DNA of 64,000 nucleotides, taken from NCBI GenBank assembly GCA_026645575.1, contig JAPKMW010000036.1:27908-91907 (forward strand), in the 5' to 3' direction. Below, piece by piece: positions 8,748 to 18,205 of this stretch (positions within the stretch are counted from its first letter, which is position 1; every line of letters starts with the position of its first letter). The position numbers and the translations under genes were made by a program. Under the pieces are notes generated by a model that was given only the letters and a program-made list of their open reading frames with translations, had not been told where the DNA came from and ran no database searches. The stretch is from Caldilineaceae bacterium (GTDB taxonomy: Bacteria; Chloroflexota; Anaerolineae; Caldilineales; Caldilineaceae).

Positions 8748-8803
8748 CTTCTTGCTCCTTGTGGGCGTTTCGAGGTTCTCCCTCATCGCCGGTCCTTCGG
8801 TTG

Positions 8804-9544
8804 CTAGAGAATGCCGCCATTGGCTTGAATCACTTGTCCATGAATCCATTGCGCTTCGGGTAACGCCAGCAACAGCACAGCATTGGCGACATCTTCGGGC
8901 TGGCCTAATCGTCCCATCGGGGTTTGCGCAACCAGCATATCGACCATCTCTTTGGGGGCAGTCATGCCATCGGTCTCGGTGATGCCAGGCGAGACAATAT
9001 TCACGGCGATCTGTTTGCTGCCCAACTCTTTGGCAAGCGAGAGAGTAAAACGTTCGAGAGCAGCTTTCGCACCGGCATACGCGCCGCTGGCCGGTGTTGG
9101 CATTTGCGCTGCACCACTGGAAAGGACGATGATGCGTCCACCAGGGCTGACATGTTGGGCAGCCTGTTGTAGAGCAAAGTAGTGGCCTTTGACTGCTGCA
9201 AACATGCTATCATAGGCGGCTTCGCCCATCAAGGCCGTGGGCATAAAAATGCTAGTGGTAAAGGCATTGCCAACATAAATATCGACCGCAGCGCCAAAAT
9301 TGGTGGGGATATATTCAAACAACGCTTTAATGTCATCGAGCTTCGTCAAGTCCGATTGAATACCCACGGCCTGTCCGCCGGCTTGTTTCACAGCAGCTTC
9401 CACTTCCTGCGCCGCCGCCGCATTGCTATTGTAGGTGAACAAGACATGCGCGCCCGCTTGCGCCAGCGCCTCGACAATCGCTCGCCCGATGCCACGGCTG
9501 CCGCCGGTGACAATGGCCTTTTTGTTTTCAAGTTTTCGATTCAT
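8804..9544 (-). CDS. Short-chain dehydrogenase/reductase (FabG-like)
   Basis: 246 aa, a classical SDR: TGGSRGIG nucleotide-binding motif near residue 13, catalytic Ser in VLSSGAAQ, YAGAK active-site Tyr/Lys, and the NIVSPGITETDGM segment after it. The dinucleotide-binding site resembles FabG-type NADP reductases, but no fatty-acid genes are near, so a redox role on a small carbonyl compound is more likely. Spacing to pirin is 56 bp and to isochorismatase 30 bp, supporting one transcript. Confidence 0.92.
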   Translation of the reverse strand: MNRKLENKKAIVTGGSRGIGRAIVEALAQAGAHVLFTYNSNAAAAQEVEAAVKQAGGQAVGIQSDLTKLDDIKALFEYIPTNFGAAVDIYVGNAFTTSIFMPTALMGEAAYDSMFAAVKGHYFALQQAAQHVSPGGRIIVLSSGAAQMPTPASGAYAGAKAALERFTLSLAKELGSKQIAVNIVSPGITETDGMTAPKEMVDMLVAQTPMGRLGQPEDVANAVLLLALPEAQWIHGQVIQANGGIL

Positions 9545-9574
9545 GGTTTGCGCTTCGCTTTCTTTTGCTGTAGA

Positions 9575-10201
9575 TTACCGTTGGAGATTCGCCATAATAT
9601 ATTGGACAGCATAGCTGACACCGCCACCGTGACGAACGACCACATCATAAAGACGGGCATATTCAGGCGCGCTATTATCTGGGCAGCACGAAGCCATGAC
9701 CGCCTGCCAGGTGATCGGTTTGGCCCCGGCCTGAATCATCAATTGTTTCGCATTTTCATGCGCTTCGAAGCTTAAGCCACCGCTGCAATCACTGACAAAG
9801 TAAACAGTATAGCCGGCCTTCAGCGCGGATAAGACCGTTTGCGCCAGACAGACCTCTGTCCATAAACCACACATGACCAGCTTGTCACGACCACTTTGCG
9901 CAATGGCGCTAACAAAGCGCGGATCCGACCACGCATTGGTGTTATTGCGGTCAATCGGCTCTTGACCCGGAAAGAGTTCGGTAAGCTGGACAAAGAGGGG
10001 ATCGTTCAATGGCCCACCTTTGCCATTAATGGTGGTCAATACCACGGGAATTTCAAGGGCTTTTGCCACTTTGGCCAACGCCGTTACATTGTTGGTGAGC
10101 AGATCAGGGGCGATGCTTTGCACCGGGAACGCCACCCAAGGTTGATGATCGATCAGGGCAAAGATACTATTATCTTTGGTAAGTTCGTTGATATTGTTCA
10201 T
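9575..10201 (-). CDS. Isochorismatase-like cysteine hydrolase (YcaC type)
   Basis: 208 aa. Catalytic residues of the isochorismatase fold are visible: D18 in FALIDHQPW and the nucleophile C118 in CGLWTEVCLAQT. NNTNAWSDPRF and SDCSGGLSFEAHENA match the YcaC-type subgroup, which hydrolyses amide-like substrates not yet well defined. It is the first gene of the operon and diverges from the HxlR regulator across 150 bp. Confidence 0.9.
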   Translation of the reverse strand: MNNINELTKDNSIFALIDHQPWVAFPVQSIAPDLLTNNVTALAKVAKALEIPVVLTTINGKGGPLNDPLFVQLTELFPGQEPIDRNNTNAWSDPRFVSAIAQSGRDKLVMCGLWTEVCLAQTVLSALKAGYTVYFVSDCSGGLSFEAHENAKQLMIQAGAKPITWQAVMASCCPDNSAPEYARLYDVVVRHGGGVSYAVQYIMANLQR

Positions 10202-10237
10202 CGTCTTTTCTTTTCCTTCGCTCTACCGCAGTGTAAT

Positions 10238-10315
10238 TTGTGTGTACCAACAGATGCTATATACTGCTACAGCAACGCCGATAGTAGCACGCTGCTGTCT
10301 TTTTTACAAGTACTT
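10238..10315 (+). promoter_or_regulatory. Putative promoter and operator between HxlR and isochorismatase
   Basis: TTGTGT (10238-10243), 16 nt, TATACT (10260-10265) forms a plausible sigma-70 promoter for the regulator. AAGTACTT (10308-10315) is an 8-bp palindrome in a T-rich stretch, a reasonable HxlR-family operator candidate. The placement in a divergent intergenic region is what the family would predict; binding is inferred. Confidence 0.4.
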
Positions 10316-10351
10316 ACTTTTTTTATAGTTTTGGAGAATTATTGGGGTGCT

Positions 10352-10681
10352 ATGGAAACACAAGAAGATCTTGGCACAGTTGCCGTACAAGCGACCCTAG
10401 CGGTGCTAGGGGGTAAATGGAAGCTCCTCATTTTGTGGCATCTGCGCGAGGAACCGAAACGCTATGGCGAATTGCGACGGTTGGTGGGCAACATTACCGA
10501 GAAGATGTTGATCCAACAGTTGCGTGAACTGGAACAACAGGGGATTGTGACGCGTACCCTTTACCCCGAAGTGCCGCCACGAGTTGAGTATGCCTTTAGC
10601 GACTATGGGCGCAGCTTGGTGCCGGTCCTCAAGGTATTGTGCGAATGGGGCGAAGGTCATTTAGCGCGCCACGGCCGATGA
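10352..10681 (+). CDS. HxlR-family winged-helix transcriptional regulator
   Basis: 109 aa, typical HxlR length. AVLGGKWKLLILWHL, RYGELRRLVGNITEKMLIQQLRELEQQGIV and PPRVEYAFSDYGRSL are the family signatures. The longer frame starting at 9896 is antisense to isochorismatase and not real. HxlR proteins (HypR, YodB, QorR relatives) often sense electrophiles or quinones through a Cys; this one has a single Cys near the C-terminus (VLKVLCEWG) and none at the N-terminus, so a thiol switch is not obvious. It probably controls the divergent isochorismatase-SDR-pirin operon. Confidence 0.93.
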   Translation: METQEDLGTVAVQATLAVLGGKWKLLILWHLREEPKRYGELRRLVGNITEKMLIQQLRELEQQGIVTRTLYPEVPPRVEYAFSDYGRSLVPVLKVLCEWGEGHLARHGR

Positions 10682-10947
10682 AAAACCTACAATGAAATGA
10701 ATTGACGCCGGTCGACGCGCTCGCCCTTATAAGAGACGAAACGACTGCGGACTCCTGCCCATATGACAATTCTCATAACAACGAGTGTCAAAGCTCACGC
10801 TGAAAGCGCGCGCCCAGTCACTAGAGAAATCACCAAGGGTAGCGTACAGTGATGTCATGTAATCTTTCTGCTTTGGCATTCTGTCAACGTGAACAGCAAA
10901 TTTTAGCGGGTGAGACCGCTTTCAACAGGGTAGAGGAGTGAATGATC

Positions 10948-12285
10948 ATGAAACGCATCAGAACAGGGACGCTGATTCTGATTCTGTGTCTAGGCGTGGG
11001 TGGCGGCCTTGCCTATGCCAGCGGGGTCTTACAACTGCCAGTGCAAGCCGCCGCCAGCAATACAACGGCAGCCGTGACAACGATCATCGAGCCGGTAGCC
11101 GCCGCACCAGAGCCGCAAGTCGCCGGCGCCATCATTGCCGATGCAAAAGTTGTCCCTGTCACCAGCGCCGATTTGGGGTTGACCAGCAGCGGCATTGCCG
11201 TCAACATTGCTGTGCGCGAAGGGGACGCAGTGACACCCGGCCAGTTGGTGCTGCAACTTGACCCCAAGGATGTCCAGGTCGCCATTGCCCAGGCCAATGC
11301 CAATCTGCTCAATGCCCAGGCGCGGTATGATGAATTGCGCGCCGGCGCCCAAGCCGAAGAGATTGAAGCGGCGCGCGCAGCCCTGGCTGCCGCCCAGGCC
11401 CGGCTGGATAAGCTCACCTTGAGTACAGAAAATGGCGACATTGCCGCCTTGGAAGCTACCGTTGCTGGCGCACAGGCCAATTTGCAACAGGTGTTGGATG
11501 GTTCCAGTGAGCAACAACTGATCGAAGCGCGCGCCAATCTCCACAGCGCCGAGGCCGAACGCAAGCGCGCCCAATCGGCCTATAACCAAGTCAAGTGGCG
11601 TAACGACGTGGGGGCGACGAAAGAGTCCGCCGATCTCCAACGGGCCACCATCGCCTACGAAGCCGCGCAGGCCCGCCTGACCGATCTGGAAAATGGCGCC
11701 ACCCAATCGCAGATTGCCGCTGCCAGCGCCCAAGTGCGCCAAAGTCAAGCCCAACTCAATGCCCTGCGCAACAGTCGCCCGGCGGATATTGCCGTTTTGC
11801 AGGCCGATGTGCGCAATGCCCAGGCCCAACTGGATAAATTACTCAGCGGCACGCGCCCGGAACAACTGGCCCAGGCCGAAGCCAGTATCGCCGCCGCCAC
11901 CGCCGCCCTGCAACAACAACTGGTCGCCTTGAGCAAACTGGAATTGCGGGCGCCCTTCACCGGCACCGTCGCCTCGCTGGATGTAACGCTGGGTGAGCAG
12001 GTCAGCCCCGGTGTGCCGGTGCTACGACTGGCTGATTTGGCCCAGCTTCAGCTTGAAACCGCCGATTTGACCGAGTTGCAAGTGGTTCACATTCAAGAAG
12101 GGGACCAGGCCACGATCAGCTTTGACGCTCTCCCCGATCTGACCATGACGGGAACGGTGGCGCAGATCCGCCCCTTTGGCGAAACCAGCGCCGGTGACAT
12201 TGTCTATCGCGCCACCATCACCCTGCCGCGGCCCGATCCCCGCCTGCGCTGGAACATGACCGCCGTCGTCACTTTTGCTCAGTAA
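10948..12285 (+). CDS. HlyD/MacA-like periplasmic adaptor (membrane fusion protein)
   Basis: About 445 aa: an N-terminal membrane anchor or signal (GTLILILCLGVGGGLAYASG), a biotinyl-lipoyl-like half ending AIAQANANL, a very long Ala/Gln-rich coiled-coil hairpin (about 110-320), the second lipoyl half (LELRAPFTGTVASLDV), and a beta-barrel domain. ATGs at 10942 and 10948 compete; the second has GAGGAG at the better distance. It forms an operon with the ATPase (10 bp away) and the FtsX-type permease, resembling DevBCA or MacAB exporters. Cargo is unknown. In a monoderm-like phylum an adaptor with a long hairpin is notable, since there may be no outer-membrane partner. The 266-bp gap before it shows no other gene. 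Confidence 0.92.
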   Translation: MKRIRTGTLILILCLGVGGGLAYASGVLQLPVQAAASNTTAAVTTIIEPVAAAPEPQVAGAIIADAKVVPVTSADLGLTSSGIAVNIAVREGDAVTPGQLVLQLDPKDVQVAIAQANANLLNAQARYDELRAGAQAEEIEAARAALAAAQARLDKLTLSTENGDIAALEATVAGAQANLQQVLDGSSEQQLIEARANLHSAEAERKRAQSAYNQVKWRNDVGATKESADLQRATIAYEAAQARLTDLENGATQSQIAAASAQVRQSQAQLNALRNSRPADIAVLQADVRNAQAQLDKLLSGTRPEQLAQAEASIAAATAALQQQLVALSKLELRAPFTGTVASLDVTLGEQVSPGVPVLRLADLAQLQLETADLTELQVVHIQEGDQATISFDALPDLTMTGTVAQIRPFGETSAGDIVYRATITLPRPDPRLRWNMTAVVTFAQ

Positions 12286-12295
12286 AGGTAGCTGT

Positions 12296-13147
12296 ATGTT
12301 TAACCAATTAACCTTCAATCGTTTTAACCAGATGGTGCGCACCATCGAACCGCCTATCGTTACCAACGGAGTGACAAACAACCTAGCGGTAGTACCAACG
12401 GCTGTCGCGAAGGCGCAAAAACCAATTGTCGAAGTGAAGAATGTGATCAAATCCTTTCCTGTGGGCGACACCGAAGTGACAATCCTCAAAGGGGTGTCGT
12501 TGACGGTGCAGCCGGGCGAATTTGTCGCCATTGTCGGCCCCAGCGGCAACGGCAAATCGACCTTGCTCAACATGATCACCGGCATCGACCGGCCCAGCAA
12601 CGGCGAAGTTTTTGTCACCGGCCAGCCGCTCCACACCATGAGCGAAAACCAGATGGCGATCTGGCGGGGCGAACAGTTGGGCATTATCTTTCAATTTTTC
12701 CAGATGCTGCCCTCCTTAAGCCTGATGCAGAACATCATCCTACCGATGGAATTTGCCGGCAAATATACGCGCACCGAGCGACGGGAGCGGGCGATGGGGC
12801 TGCTGGATCTGGTAGGGCTGGCCGACCAAGCCAACAAATTGCCCGGCATGGTCTCCGGCGGTCAACAACAGCGCGCCGCCATTGCCCGCTCCCTTGCCAA
12901 CGACCCGCCCATGATCGTGGCCGATGAGCCGACCGGCAACCTGGACGCCAAGACGGCCAACGAGGTGTTCAACATCTTCTATAAGCTGGTGGAAAGTGGC
13001 AAAACCATGTTGATGGTCACACACGACCGTGAGTTGGCGTCCCGCATCCCGCGCATGGTGGAAGTGGTCAACGGTCTTATCCATAGCGACACCATCCATT
13101 CTCGTCCCGTAGGGACGCCTGAGTTTAGAGGGGCAGTGTCAGATTGA
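12296..13147 (+). CDS. ABC transporter ATP-binding protein (MacB/LolD/DevA type)
   Basis: 283 aa. Walker [11 protein letters not shown]-loop [13 protein letters not shown], signature [10 protein letters not shown], Walker [12 protein letters not shown] and the switch His in VTHDRELA are all present. The first ~45 residues precede the usual start of the nucleotide-binding domain and look disordered. The start at 12296 is used because AAAGG precedes it and the earlier ATG would overlap the adaptor. The last ~13 residues (RPVGTPEFR...) are encoded by the left arm of the repeat at 13104-13179, so the C-terminus is repeat-derived. Confidence 0.94.
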   Translation: MFNQLTFNRFNQMVRTIEPPIVTNGVTNNLAVVPTAVAKAQKPIVEVKNVIKSFPVGDTEVTILKGVSLTVQPGEFVAIVGPSGNGKSTLLNMITGIDRPSNGEVFVTGQPLHTMSENQMAIWRGEQLGIIFQFFQMLPSLSLMQNIILPMEFAGKYTRTERRERAMGLLDLVGLADQANKLPGMVSGGQQQRAAIARSLANDPPMIVADEPTGNLDAKTANEVFNIFYKLVESGKTMLMVTHDRELASRIPRMVEVVNGLIHSDTIHSRPVGTPEFRGAVSD

Positions 13148-13179
13148 TGATTTCCTAAACTCAGGTGTCCCTATGGGAC
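13104..13179. repeat. 25-bp inverted repeat overlapping the ATPase 3' end
   Basis: GTCCCGTAGGGACGCCTGAG... (13104-13128) pairs with 13155-13179, with 23 of 25 positions complementary. The element spans the ATPase stop codon and part of the gap before the permease. It lies inside the operon, so it may attenuate permease expression or protect the mRNA. It resembles a mobile REP-like palindrome. Confidence 0.85.
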
Positions 13180-13219
13180 AGGCAAAGATCAACCGATAGG
13201 GCAAAAATGGGGTACGATC

Positions 13220-15655
13220 ATGAATGTCATCTACTACAAAATTTGGGCTGACCTGTGGGGGAACAAGCTCCGCACCTTGCAAGTGGTCTTGATCATTGCG
13301 TTGGGCGCGTTTGGCGCTGGGTTGGTGATTGGTGGGCGCAACCTGACTTCGGTGGCGCTCAATGCCGACTGGCAAGCGGGCGACCCGCCCAATATGAAAA
13401 TCAATGTCAACCCGCCCATGACGGCGGAGCAGCTTGTCGCCCTGGAAAACATTGATGGTCTACTGGCCGTCGAAGGCTTTCAGGAGGAGAAGATCGAATG
13501 GCGACATGGCCCGGATGACCCTTGGAAGATTGCCAACCTCAACGCACGAGAAGAGTATGGCGAGCAGCAGATGTCCCGCTGGGATCTGGTGGAGGGTGCC
13601 TGGCCCAGCGGCGATGGGGTGGCAATGGAGCGGGGCTACGGCGCTTACCATAACCTGGCCGTTGGCGATACCATCGAAACACAAGTCAAGGAGCGGGTGC
13701 GCACGGTGACAATCGTGGGCGTCCTCAACAGCCCGGAAATCAACGCCAACTTTGCCCCTGATCTGCGGCTCTATATGGCCCACCGACGCTTTGGCGAAAT
13801 TACCGGCAACCACGATTATGCGATTGTCAGCGGCAAACTGGACGCCTTTACGGCGGACGGCGCCTTTGACCAGGCGCGCGCCGATGCGATTGATACCGCT
13901 GTGCAAGAACGCTTGGTTAAGTTGGGGCTTGACTCGCAAGGCTTGCTGCCCGTCATCCCGGTCATCAAACGGGTAGCACCGGCCACCACCCATTTTGCCC
14001 AAGGGGTGCTGAACTCGGTCTTTCTCATTCTGGGCATCATCGGTGCGATGATCATTGGCCTGGGCGCACTGCTGATCTACAACAATGTCAACGCCATCCT
14101 AACCCAACAAGTGCGCCAAATTGGCATTATGAAGGCGATTGGCGCACGCACCAGCCAAGTTTTAACAGCCTATCTGTTGTTGATCTTCACTTATGGTCTG
14201 TTGGCCTGTCTGGTGGCGATTCCGCTGGCGGCTGTGGCAGCGCATGGCATCAAACTCTTTTTTACGGGTTTTATGGATGCGGCCAGCGGTGGTTTTCAAC
14301 TGGATCGCACCGCCGTTCTCATCCAGATCGCCATTGCGCTCCTTTCGCCGCTGCTGGCTTCATTGCTGCCATTGCTGCGCAGCGCCCAGATCACTGTACG
14401 CGAAGCGATCAGCACCTTTGGCTTGGGCGGCGCCGCCGGTCTGCTCGATGCCCTGTTGGCGCGGCTGCATCGCGCCTCCTACACGGTGTTGCTCACCATT
14501 GGCAATACCTTTCGCAACCTCTCCCGTGTGACGCTGACCCAGGTGGTGATGGTGGGGGGCGGCTTGCTCTTTATCGCCATTATGGGCGTGCGCGACTCGA
14601 CCAATTACACCTTAGGGCCGGCCTTGACCGCTGTGCATCGCTACCAGGTCAATCTGACCTTGCAGCACGACGAACGGATCACACGTCTGCAACAACTGGT
14701 GCAGGAACAACCGGGCGTCCAAGCGGTGGAAGTTTGGAACACCGGCAAGGCGTCGAGCCGCCCGCGTAGCCAAGCGCAACACCATGTCAACGATGAACGC
14801 GTCACGCTCTATGGCATCCCGCTCGATAGCCAGATGTATCAGCCTCATCTCATGGCGGGACGTTGGCTGCAGGCGGGTGATGAACAGGTGATCGCCATCC
14901 ATCATGAATTGGCAGCACGGCTGGGCGTTGGCGTGGGCGATTGGGTCACGTTGCGCTATCAGGGGGACAAAGAGTCAGATTGGCAGGTGATCGGGCTATT
15001 TTTCGACCCCACCCGCGACACCGGCGTCTACATGCTGCAACCGGTCTATGGCTGGACGATGAACCGGGTGAACCAGGCCAACACGCTTTACATCAAAACG
15101 ACCGATACCGACCCGGCGGCGACAATGCGCGCTGGTCTCGCCATTCGTCAATTTTTAGAGGAGAGTAATCTGCCGGTCGCCGTCGGCACGCTACTGGATG
15201 CCATGACCGTTGACGAAATTGTACGGCGCTTGCAGACGCGCTATAGCATCATGATCAATCTGCTGTCGATCATGGCGGTGGTGATCGGCGTTGTCGGTGG
15301 CATCGGTCTCAGCGGCACCTTGTCGCTCAGTGTATTGGAGCGCACGCGCGAGATTGGCGTCATGCGCGCCATCGGCGCCTCGTCGGCGCGCATTTCCTGG
15401 CTCTTCATTGGGGAAGGGTTGATCCAGGGCCTTGTCAGTTGGCTCATTGCCATCCCGCTGGGGATTCCGGCGGCCTACTACATGACCACCACTGTCCTGA
15501 GCCAACTCTTTGGCGACGCGCTGCTCTATCAATTTACCCCCACCGGCATTTTGCTCTGGCTGGCGATTGTCGTGGTGTTGGGGATCGTCGCCAGTTGGCT
15601 GCCGGCACGCAACGCCACGCGCGTTAGTGTGCGTGAGAGCCTGGCCTATCAATAA
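13220..15655 (+). CDS. FtsX-like ABC transporter permease, duplicated domain
   Basis: 811 aa with two FtsX/MacB cores. An N-terminal TM segment (VVLIIALGAFGAGLVIGG) is followed by an extracytoplasmic MacB-type domain (about 40-260), three TMs with QVRQIGIMKAIGARTSQV, a central TM (about 450) with a second extracytoplasmic domain, and three C-terminal TMs with LERTREIGVMRAIGASSARI. The R-x-IG-x-M-(K/R)-A-IGA motif in both halves marks the permease-ATPase interface. It is the third gene of the export operon. Two-core permeases of this size occur in lipoprotein or antimicrobial-peptide handling systems; the substrate here is unknown. Confidence 0.94.
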   Translation: MNVIYYKIWADLWGNKLRTLQVVLIIALGAFGAGLVIGGRNLTSVALNADWQAGDPPNMKINVNPPMTAEQLVALENIDGLLAVEGFQEEKIEWRHGPDDPWKIANLNAREEYGEQQMSRWDLVEGAWPSGDGVAMERGYGAYHNLAVGDTIETQVKERVRTVTIVGVLNSPEINANFAPDLRLYMAHRRFGEITGNHDYAIVSGKLDAFTADGAFDQARADAIDTAVQERLVKLGLDSQGLLPVIPVIKRVAPATTHFAQGVLNSVFLILGIIGAMIIGLGALLIYNNVNAILTQQVRQIGIMKAIGARTSQVLTAYLLLIFTYGLLACLVAIPLAAVAAHGIKLFFTGFMDAASGGFQLDRTAVLIQIAIALLSPLLASLLPLLRSAQITVREAISTFGLGGAAGLLDALLARLHRASYTVLLTIGNTFRNLSRVTLTQVVMVGGGLLFIAIMGVRDSTNYTLGPALTAVHRYQVNLTLQHDERITRLQQLVQEQPGVQAVEVWNTGKASSRPRSQAQHHVNDERVTLYGIPLDSQMYQPHLMAGRWLQAGDEQVIAIHHELAARLGVGVGDWVTLRYQGDKESDWQVIGLFFDPTRDTGVYMLQPVYGWTMNRVNQANTLYIKTTDTDPAATMRAGLAIRQFLEESNLPVAVGTLLDAMTVDEIVRRLQTRYSIMINLLSIMAVVIGVVGGIGLSGTLSLSVLERTREIGVMRAIGASSARISWLFIGEGLIQGLVSWLIAIPLGIPAAYYMTTTVLSQLFGDALLYQFTPTGILLWLAIVVVLGIVASWLPARNATRVSVRESLAYQ

Positions 15656-15662
15656 CCCGTTG

Positions 15663-17573
15663 CTACGCCCGCCGCCATTCCCCCCGGTTGGCGTCCTCGC
15701 GCAACGAGTCGCTGTCCCACCCTTCGTCGCGGCTCAGGTCGGTTTCAGTGCGATCCGCTTCAAAGAGCTGTTCCAGGTCTTCGATGCGCCGCCGAGCCGC
15801 GTTGAGGTAAGTGGTTCGATCCTCTCGCCGGTGGGCGGCCAATACGTGCAGCGATTGATCGTCGTGGCGTAAAAATTTGCGCGTGGCGCGATGGGCTTGA
15901 TAGGCGCGCACGCCTAGTGAGCGTAAAATATCCTCCCCCAAGCGCAGCGACGAATCCAGCGCCTCTCGATAAACATAATCGACGCCGGCTTCAATCAACT
16001 GGTAGGAATCTTCCCAGTCAAAGGCGCGGGCAAAGATGACCAGTTGGGGGAAGTGCTTTTTGACAGTGTGAACCAGTTCCAGTGTCTTTTCCGGGCTATC
16101 AAGCGCCAGCACAATCATGCGCGCCTTTTCTGCGCCGGCGGAGTGGAGCAGATCATGGCGCGAGGCGTCGCCATAATAGACCTTCAACCCCAGCCGCCGC
16201 AGCAACTCAACCTGATCCGAGTCAATATCCAGCACGGTGGTGGGAATGCCGTTGGCTTTGAGAAAGCGGCCCACGGTGGCACCGTAACTGCCAAAGCCAG
16301 CAATGATCACCGGTTGTTGTTCGTCAATCACATCTGGTTCGTGGGTGGCTTTTTCCGGCGTGCCAAAGCGGGGCGCCACCCAACGCTCATTAGCGACCAA
16401 CAACAGGGGTGTCAATGCCATTGACAAGGCAACGGCAGCGACCAGCGGGTTGCTGACAGTCGTGTCAAAAATTCCCTCCTGGTTGGCAAAGGAAAAGAGA
16501 ACAAAGGCGAACTCACCCACCTGGGGCAGGGCAAAGGCCAGCAACAGGCCCTGATCCAACGTCAAGCGGAAGCTGCGCGCCAGGGCAAAAAGCACCGCAA
16601 ACTTCACCAGCACAATGCCGATAACCAGCCCCAGGATCAAGAACGGCTGGCTAAAAATCAACGCAAAGTCAATCGACGCGCCAACCGAGATAAAGAAAAG
16701 TCCCAGCAGCAAGCCCTTGAATGGCTCAATATCACTCTCCAACTCATGGCGGTATTCACTGCTCGCCAGCACGACGCCCGCCAAGAATGCGCCCAACGCT
16801 GCGCTCAACCCCACTTGCGCCATGAGAAGCGACGTGCCGATGACCAGCAACAGGGTCGCCGCCGTGAAGATTTCGCGCATCCGTGTCGCAGCAATCAGGC
16901 GGAAGAGGGGCCGTAAGACAAAGCGCCCGGCCAGAATCACCGTCGCCACTGCCCCCAGGACGGCCAATGTTTGCGCCCAGGCCGGCAACCCGGCGACCAA
17001 GGTTGTCGCCGCGCCATGCCCATCATCGCCATGCGCGCCAGCCAGCAGCGCCGGCGTCGCCAGCAGCGGGAAGACTGCCAACATGGGGATCACGGCAATG
17101 TCTTGAAAGAGCAACACAGCAAAAGCGCTCTGTCCGCCGCCGGTACGCATCAGCCCTTTTTCGCTCAACGACTGCAAAACAATCGCCGTTGAGGAGAGCG
17201 AGAGAATCAAGCCAACCGCTAACGCCTGATTCCAGGGCAAGCCCAACGCCCAGGCAATCGCCATCACCAACGCCGTTGTCACGACCACTTGTAAGCCGCC
17301 CAAGCCAAGAATCGGTCCGCGCAACCGCCACAACATGGCCGGCTCCAGCTCCAGCCCGATGACAAAGAGCATCATCACCACGCCAAATTCGGCAAAGTGC
17401 ATGACATCCGCGCCCTCTTCGCCCACCAATCCCAGCACAAAGGGGCCGATAATAATGCCGGCCAGCAGGTAGCCCAGCACCGACCCCAAGCCCAACCGTT
17501 TCGCCACCGGTACAGCGATCACCGTGGCGGTGAGATAGACAAACGCTTCGTTGAGAAAAGTTTCAATGCTCAT
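15663..17573 (-). CDS. KefB/KefC-like monovalent cation:proton antiporter (CPA2) with RCK domain
   Basis: 636 aa. About 12 hydrophobic segments over residues 1-385 include VLGYLLAGIIIGPFVLG and the GLELEP signature of CPA2 exchangers, plus LFFISVGASIDF. A TrkA-N/RCK domain follows (VIIAGFGSYGATVGRFL, about 416) with YYGDASRHDLLHSAGAEKA. The tail is charged. Kef systems release K+ and acidify the cytoplasm when glutathione adducts or electrophiles bind. Its start overlaps the KefF-like gene by 4 nt, and this pairing strongly supports the Kef assignment. Whether the ligand is a glutathione adduct in this phylum is uncertain, since other thiols may replace it. Confidence 0.92.
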   Translation of the reverse strand: MSIETFLNEAFVYLTATVIAVPVAKRLGLGSVLGYLLAGIIIGPFVLGLVGEEGADVMHFAEFGVVMMLFVIGLELEPAMLWRLRGPILGLGGLQVVVTTALVMAIAWALGLPWNQALAVGLILSLSSTAIVLQSLSEKGLMRTGGGQSAFAVLLFQDIAVIPMLAVFPLLATPALLAGAHGDDGHGAATTLVAGLPAWAQTLAVLGAVATVILAGRFVLRPLFRLIAATRMREIFTAATLLLVIGTSLLMAQVGLSAALGAFLAGVVLASSEYRHELESDIEPFKGLLLGLFFISVGASIDFALIFSQPFLILGLVIGIVLVKFAVLFALARSFRLTLDQGLLLAFALPQVGEFAFVLFSFANQEGIFDTTVSNPLVAAVALSMALTPLLLVANERWVAPRFGTPEKATHEPDVIDEQQPVIIAGFGSYGATVGRFLKANGIPTTVLDIDSDQVELLRRLGLKVYYGDASRHDLLHSAGAEKARMIVLALDSPEKTLELVHTVKKHFPQLVIFARAFDWEDSYQLIEAGVDYVYREALDSSLRLGEDILRSLGVRAYQAHRATRKFLRHDDQSLHVLAAHRREDRTTYLNAARRRIEDLEQLFEADRTETDLSRDEGWDSDSLREDANRGEWRRA

Positions 17574-18205
17574 ACGCCGGCTAGCTCCCTGATCGATGGT
17601 TGGTTGGTGGCTTGCATTTGTTCCCAGCCATCGTTGAGCGTGGGTAGGTGGTCAACCGCCGACCAGTCGATGGCGTCGTTGTGCAGGGCGGTGATCAACC
17701 AGCGATAGTTTTCGACCGCTTGCTCAATGTCGGTGGCGGTCATGCGGTGGGTACCCTGGACAAGATAGGGCGGGTGATAGCTCATGCCGCAGAGGAAAAA
17801 GGTCTGTTCCAGCGGCGCCAGCAACTGGCGCATGGTAAAGCGGTTGTAGCCCTCGGTTTGATAAGCCGCCGCCCCGCCGCCGGTGCTGATGATGCTCAAC
17901 ACCGCTTTGCCGCGCAAAGCCTTACCCTGTGAACCATAGGCCCAGCCATGCTCCAGCACCAGATCCTGCCACTGCTTGAGGATGGCCGGCGTGCTGTACC
18001 AATAGAAGGGGTGTTGGAGAATGACCAGATCATGCTCAGTCAACAACTGCTGTTCACGAGCAATGTCAATGTCAAAGTCGGGATATTGCTCGTAGAGATC
18101 GTTCAGGGTGATGCCCGGCAGATCGGGCAAGCCGCGCAACAACTGGCGATGAATGCGCGACTTTTCCAGCGCCGGGTGGGCAAAGAGAATCAAAATGCGA
18201 GTCAT
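17570..18205 (-). CDS. KefF/KefG-like NAD(P)H-quinone oxidoreductase (flavodoxin fold)
   Basis: 211 aa. The product begins MTRILILFAHPALEKSRIHR and has the KefF-type segments LVILQHPFYWYSTPAILKQWQD, VLEHGWAYGSQGKALRGK and ISTGGGAAAY, the last two forming the FMN and substrate pockets. It belongs to the NQO1/MdaB flavodoxin-like group. Overlap with the antiporter start implies coupled translation and a membrane-associated complex in which this subunit activates the antiporter and reduces quinones. The assignment to the family is secure; the ancillary role rests on gene pairing. The following 157 bp (18206-18362) contain no gene. Confidence 0.9.
   Translation of the reverse strand: MTRILILFAHPALEKSRIHRQLLRGLPDLPGITLNDLYEQYPDFDIDIAREQQLLTEHDLVILQHPFYWYSTPAILKQWQDLVLEHGWAYGSQGKALRGKAVLSIISTGGGAAAYQTEGYNRFTMRQLLAPLEQTFFLCGMSYHPPYLVQGTHRMTATDIEQAVENYRWLITALHNDAIDWSAVDHLPTLNDGWEQMQATNQPSIRELAGV

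Noticed and set aside
11029..11829. 266-codon minus-strand frame opposite the HlyD adaptor
   Set aside because: Shadow created by the Ala/Gln-rich coiled coil.
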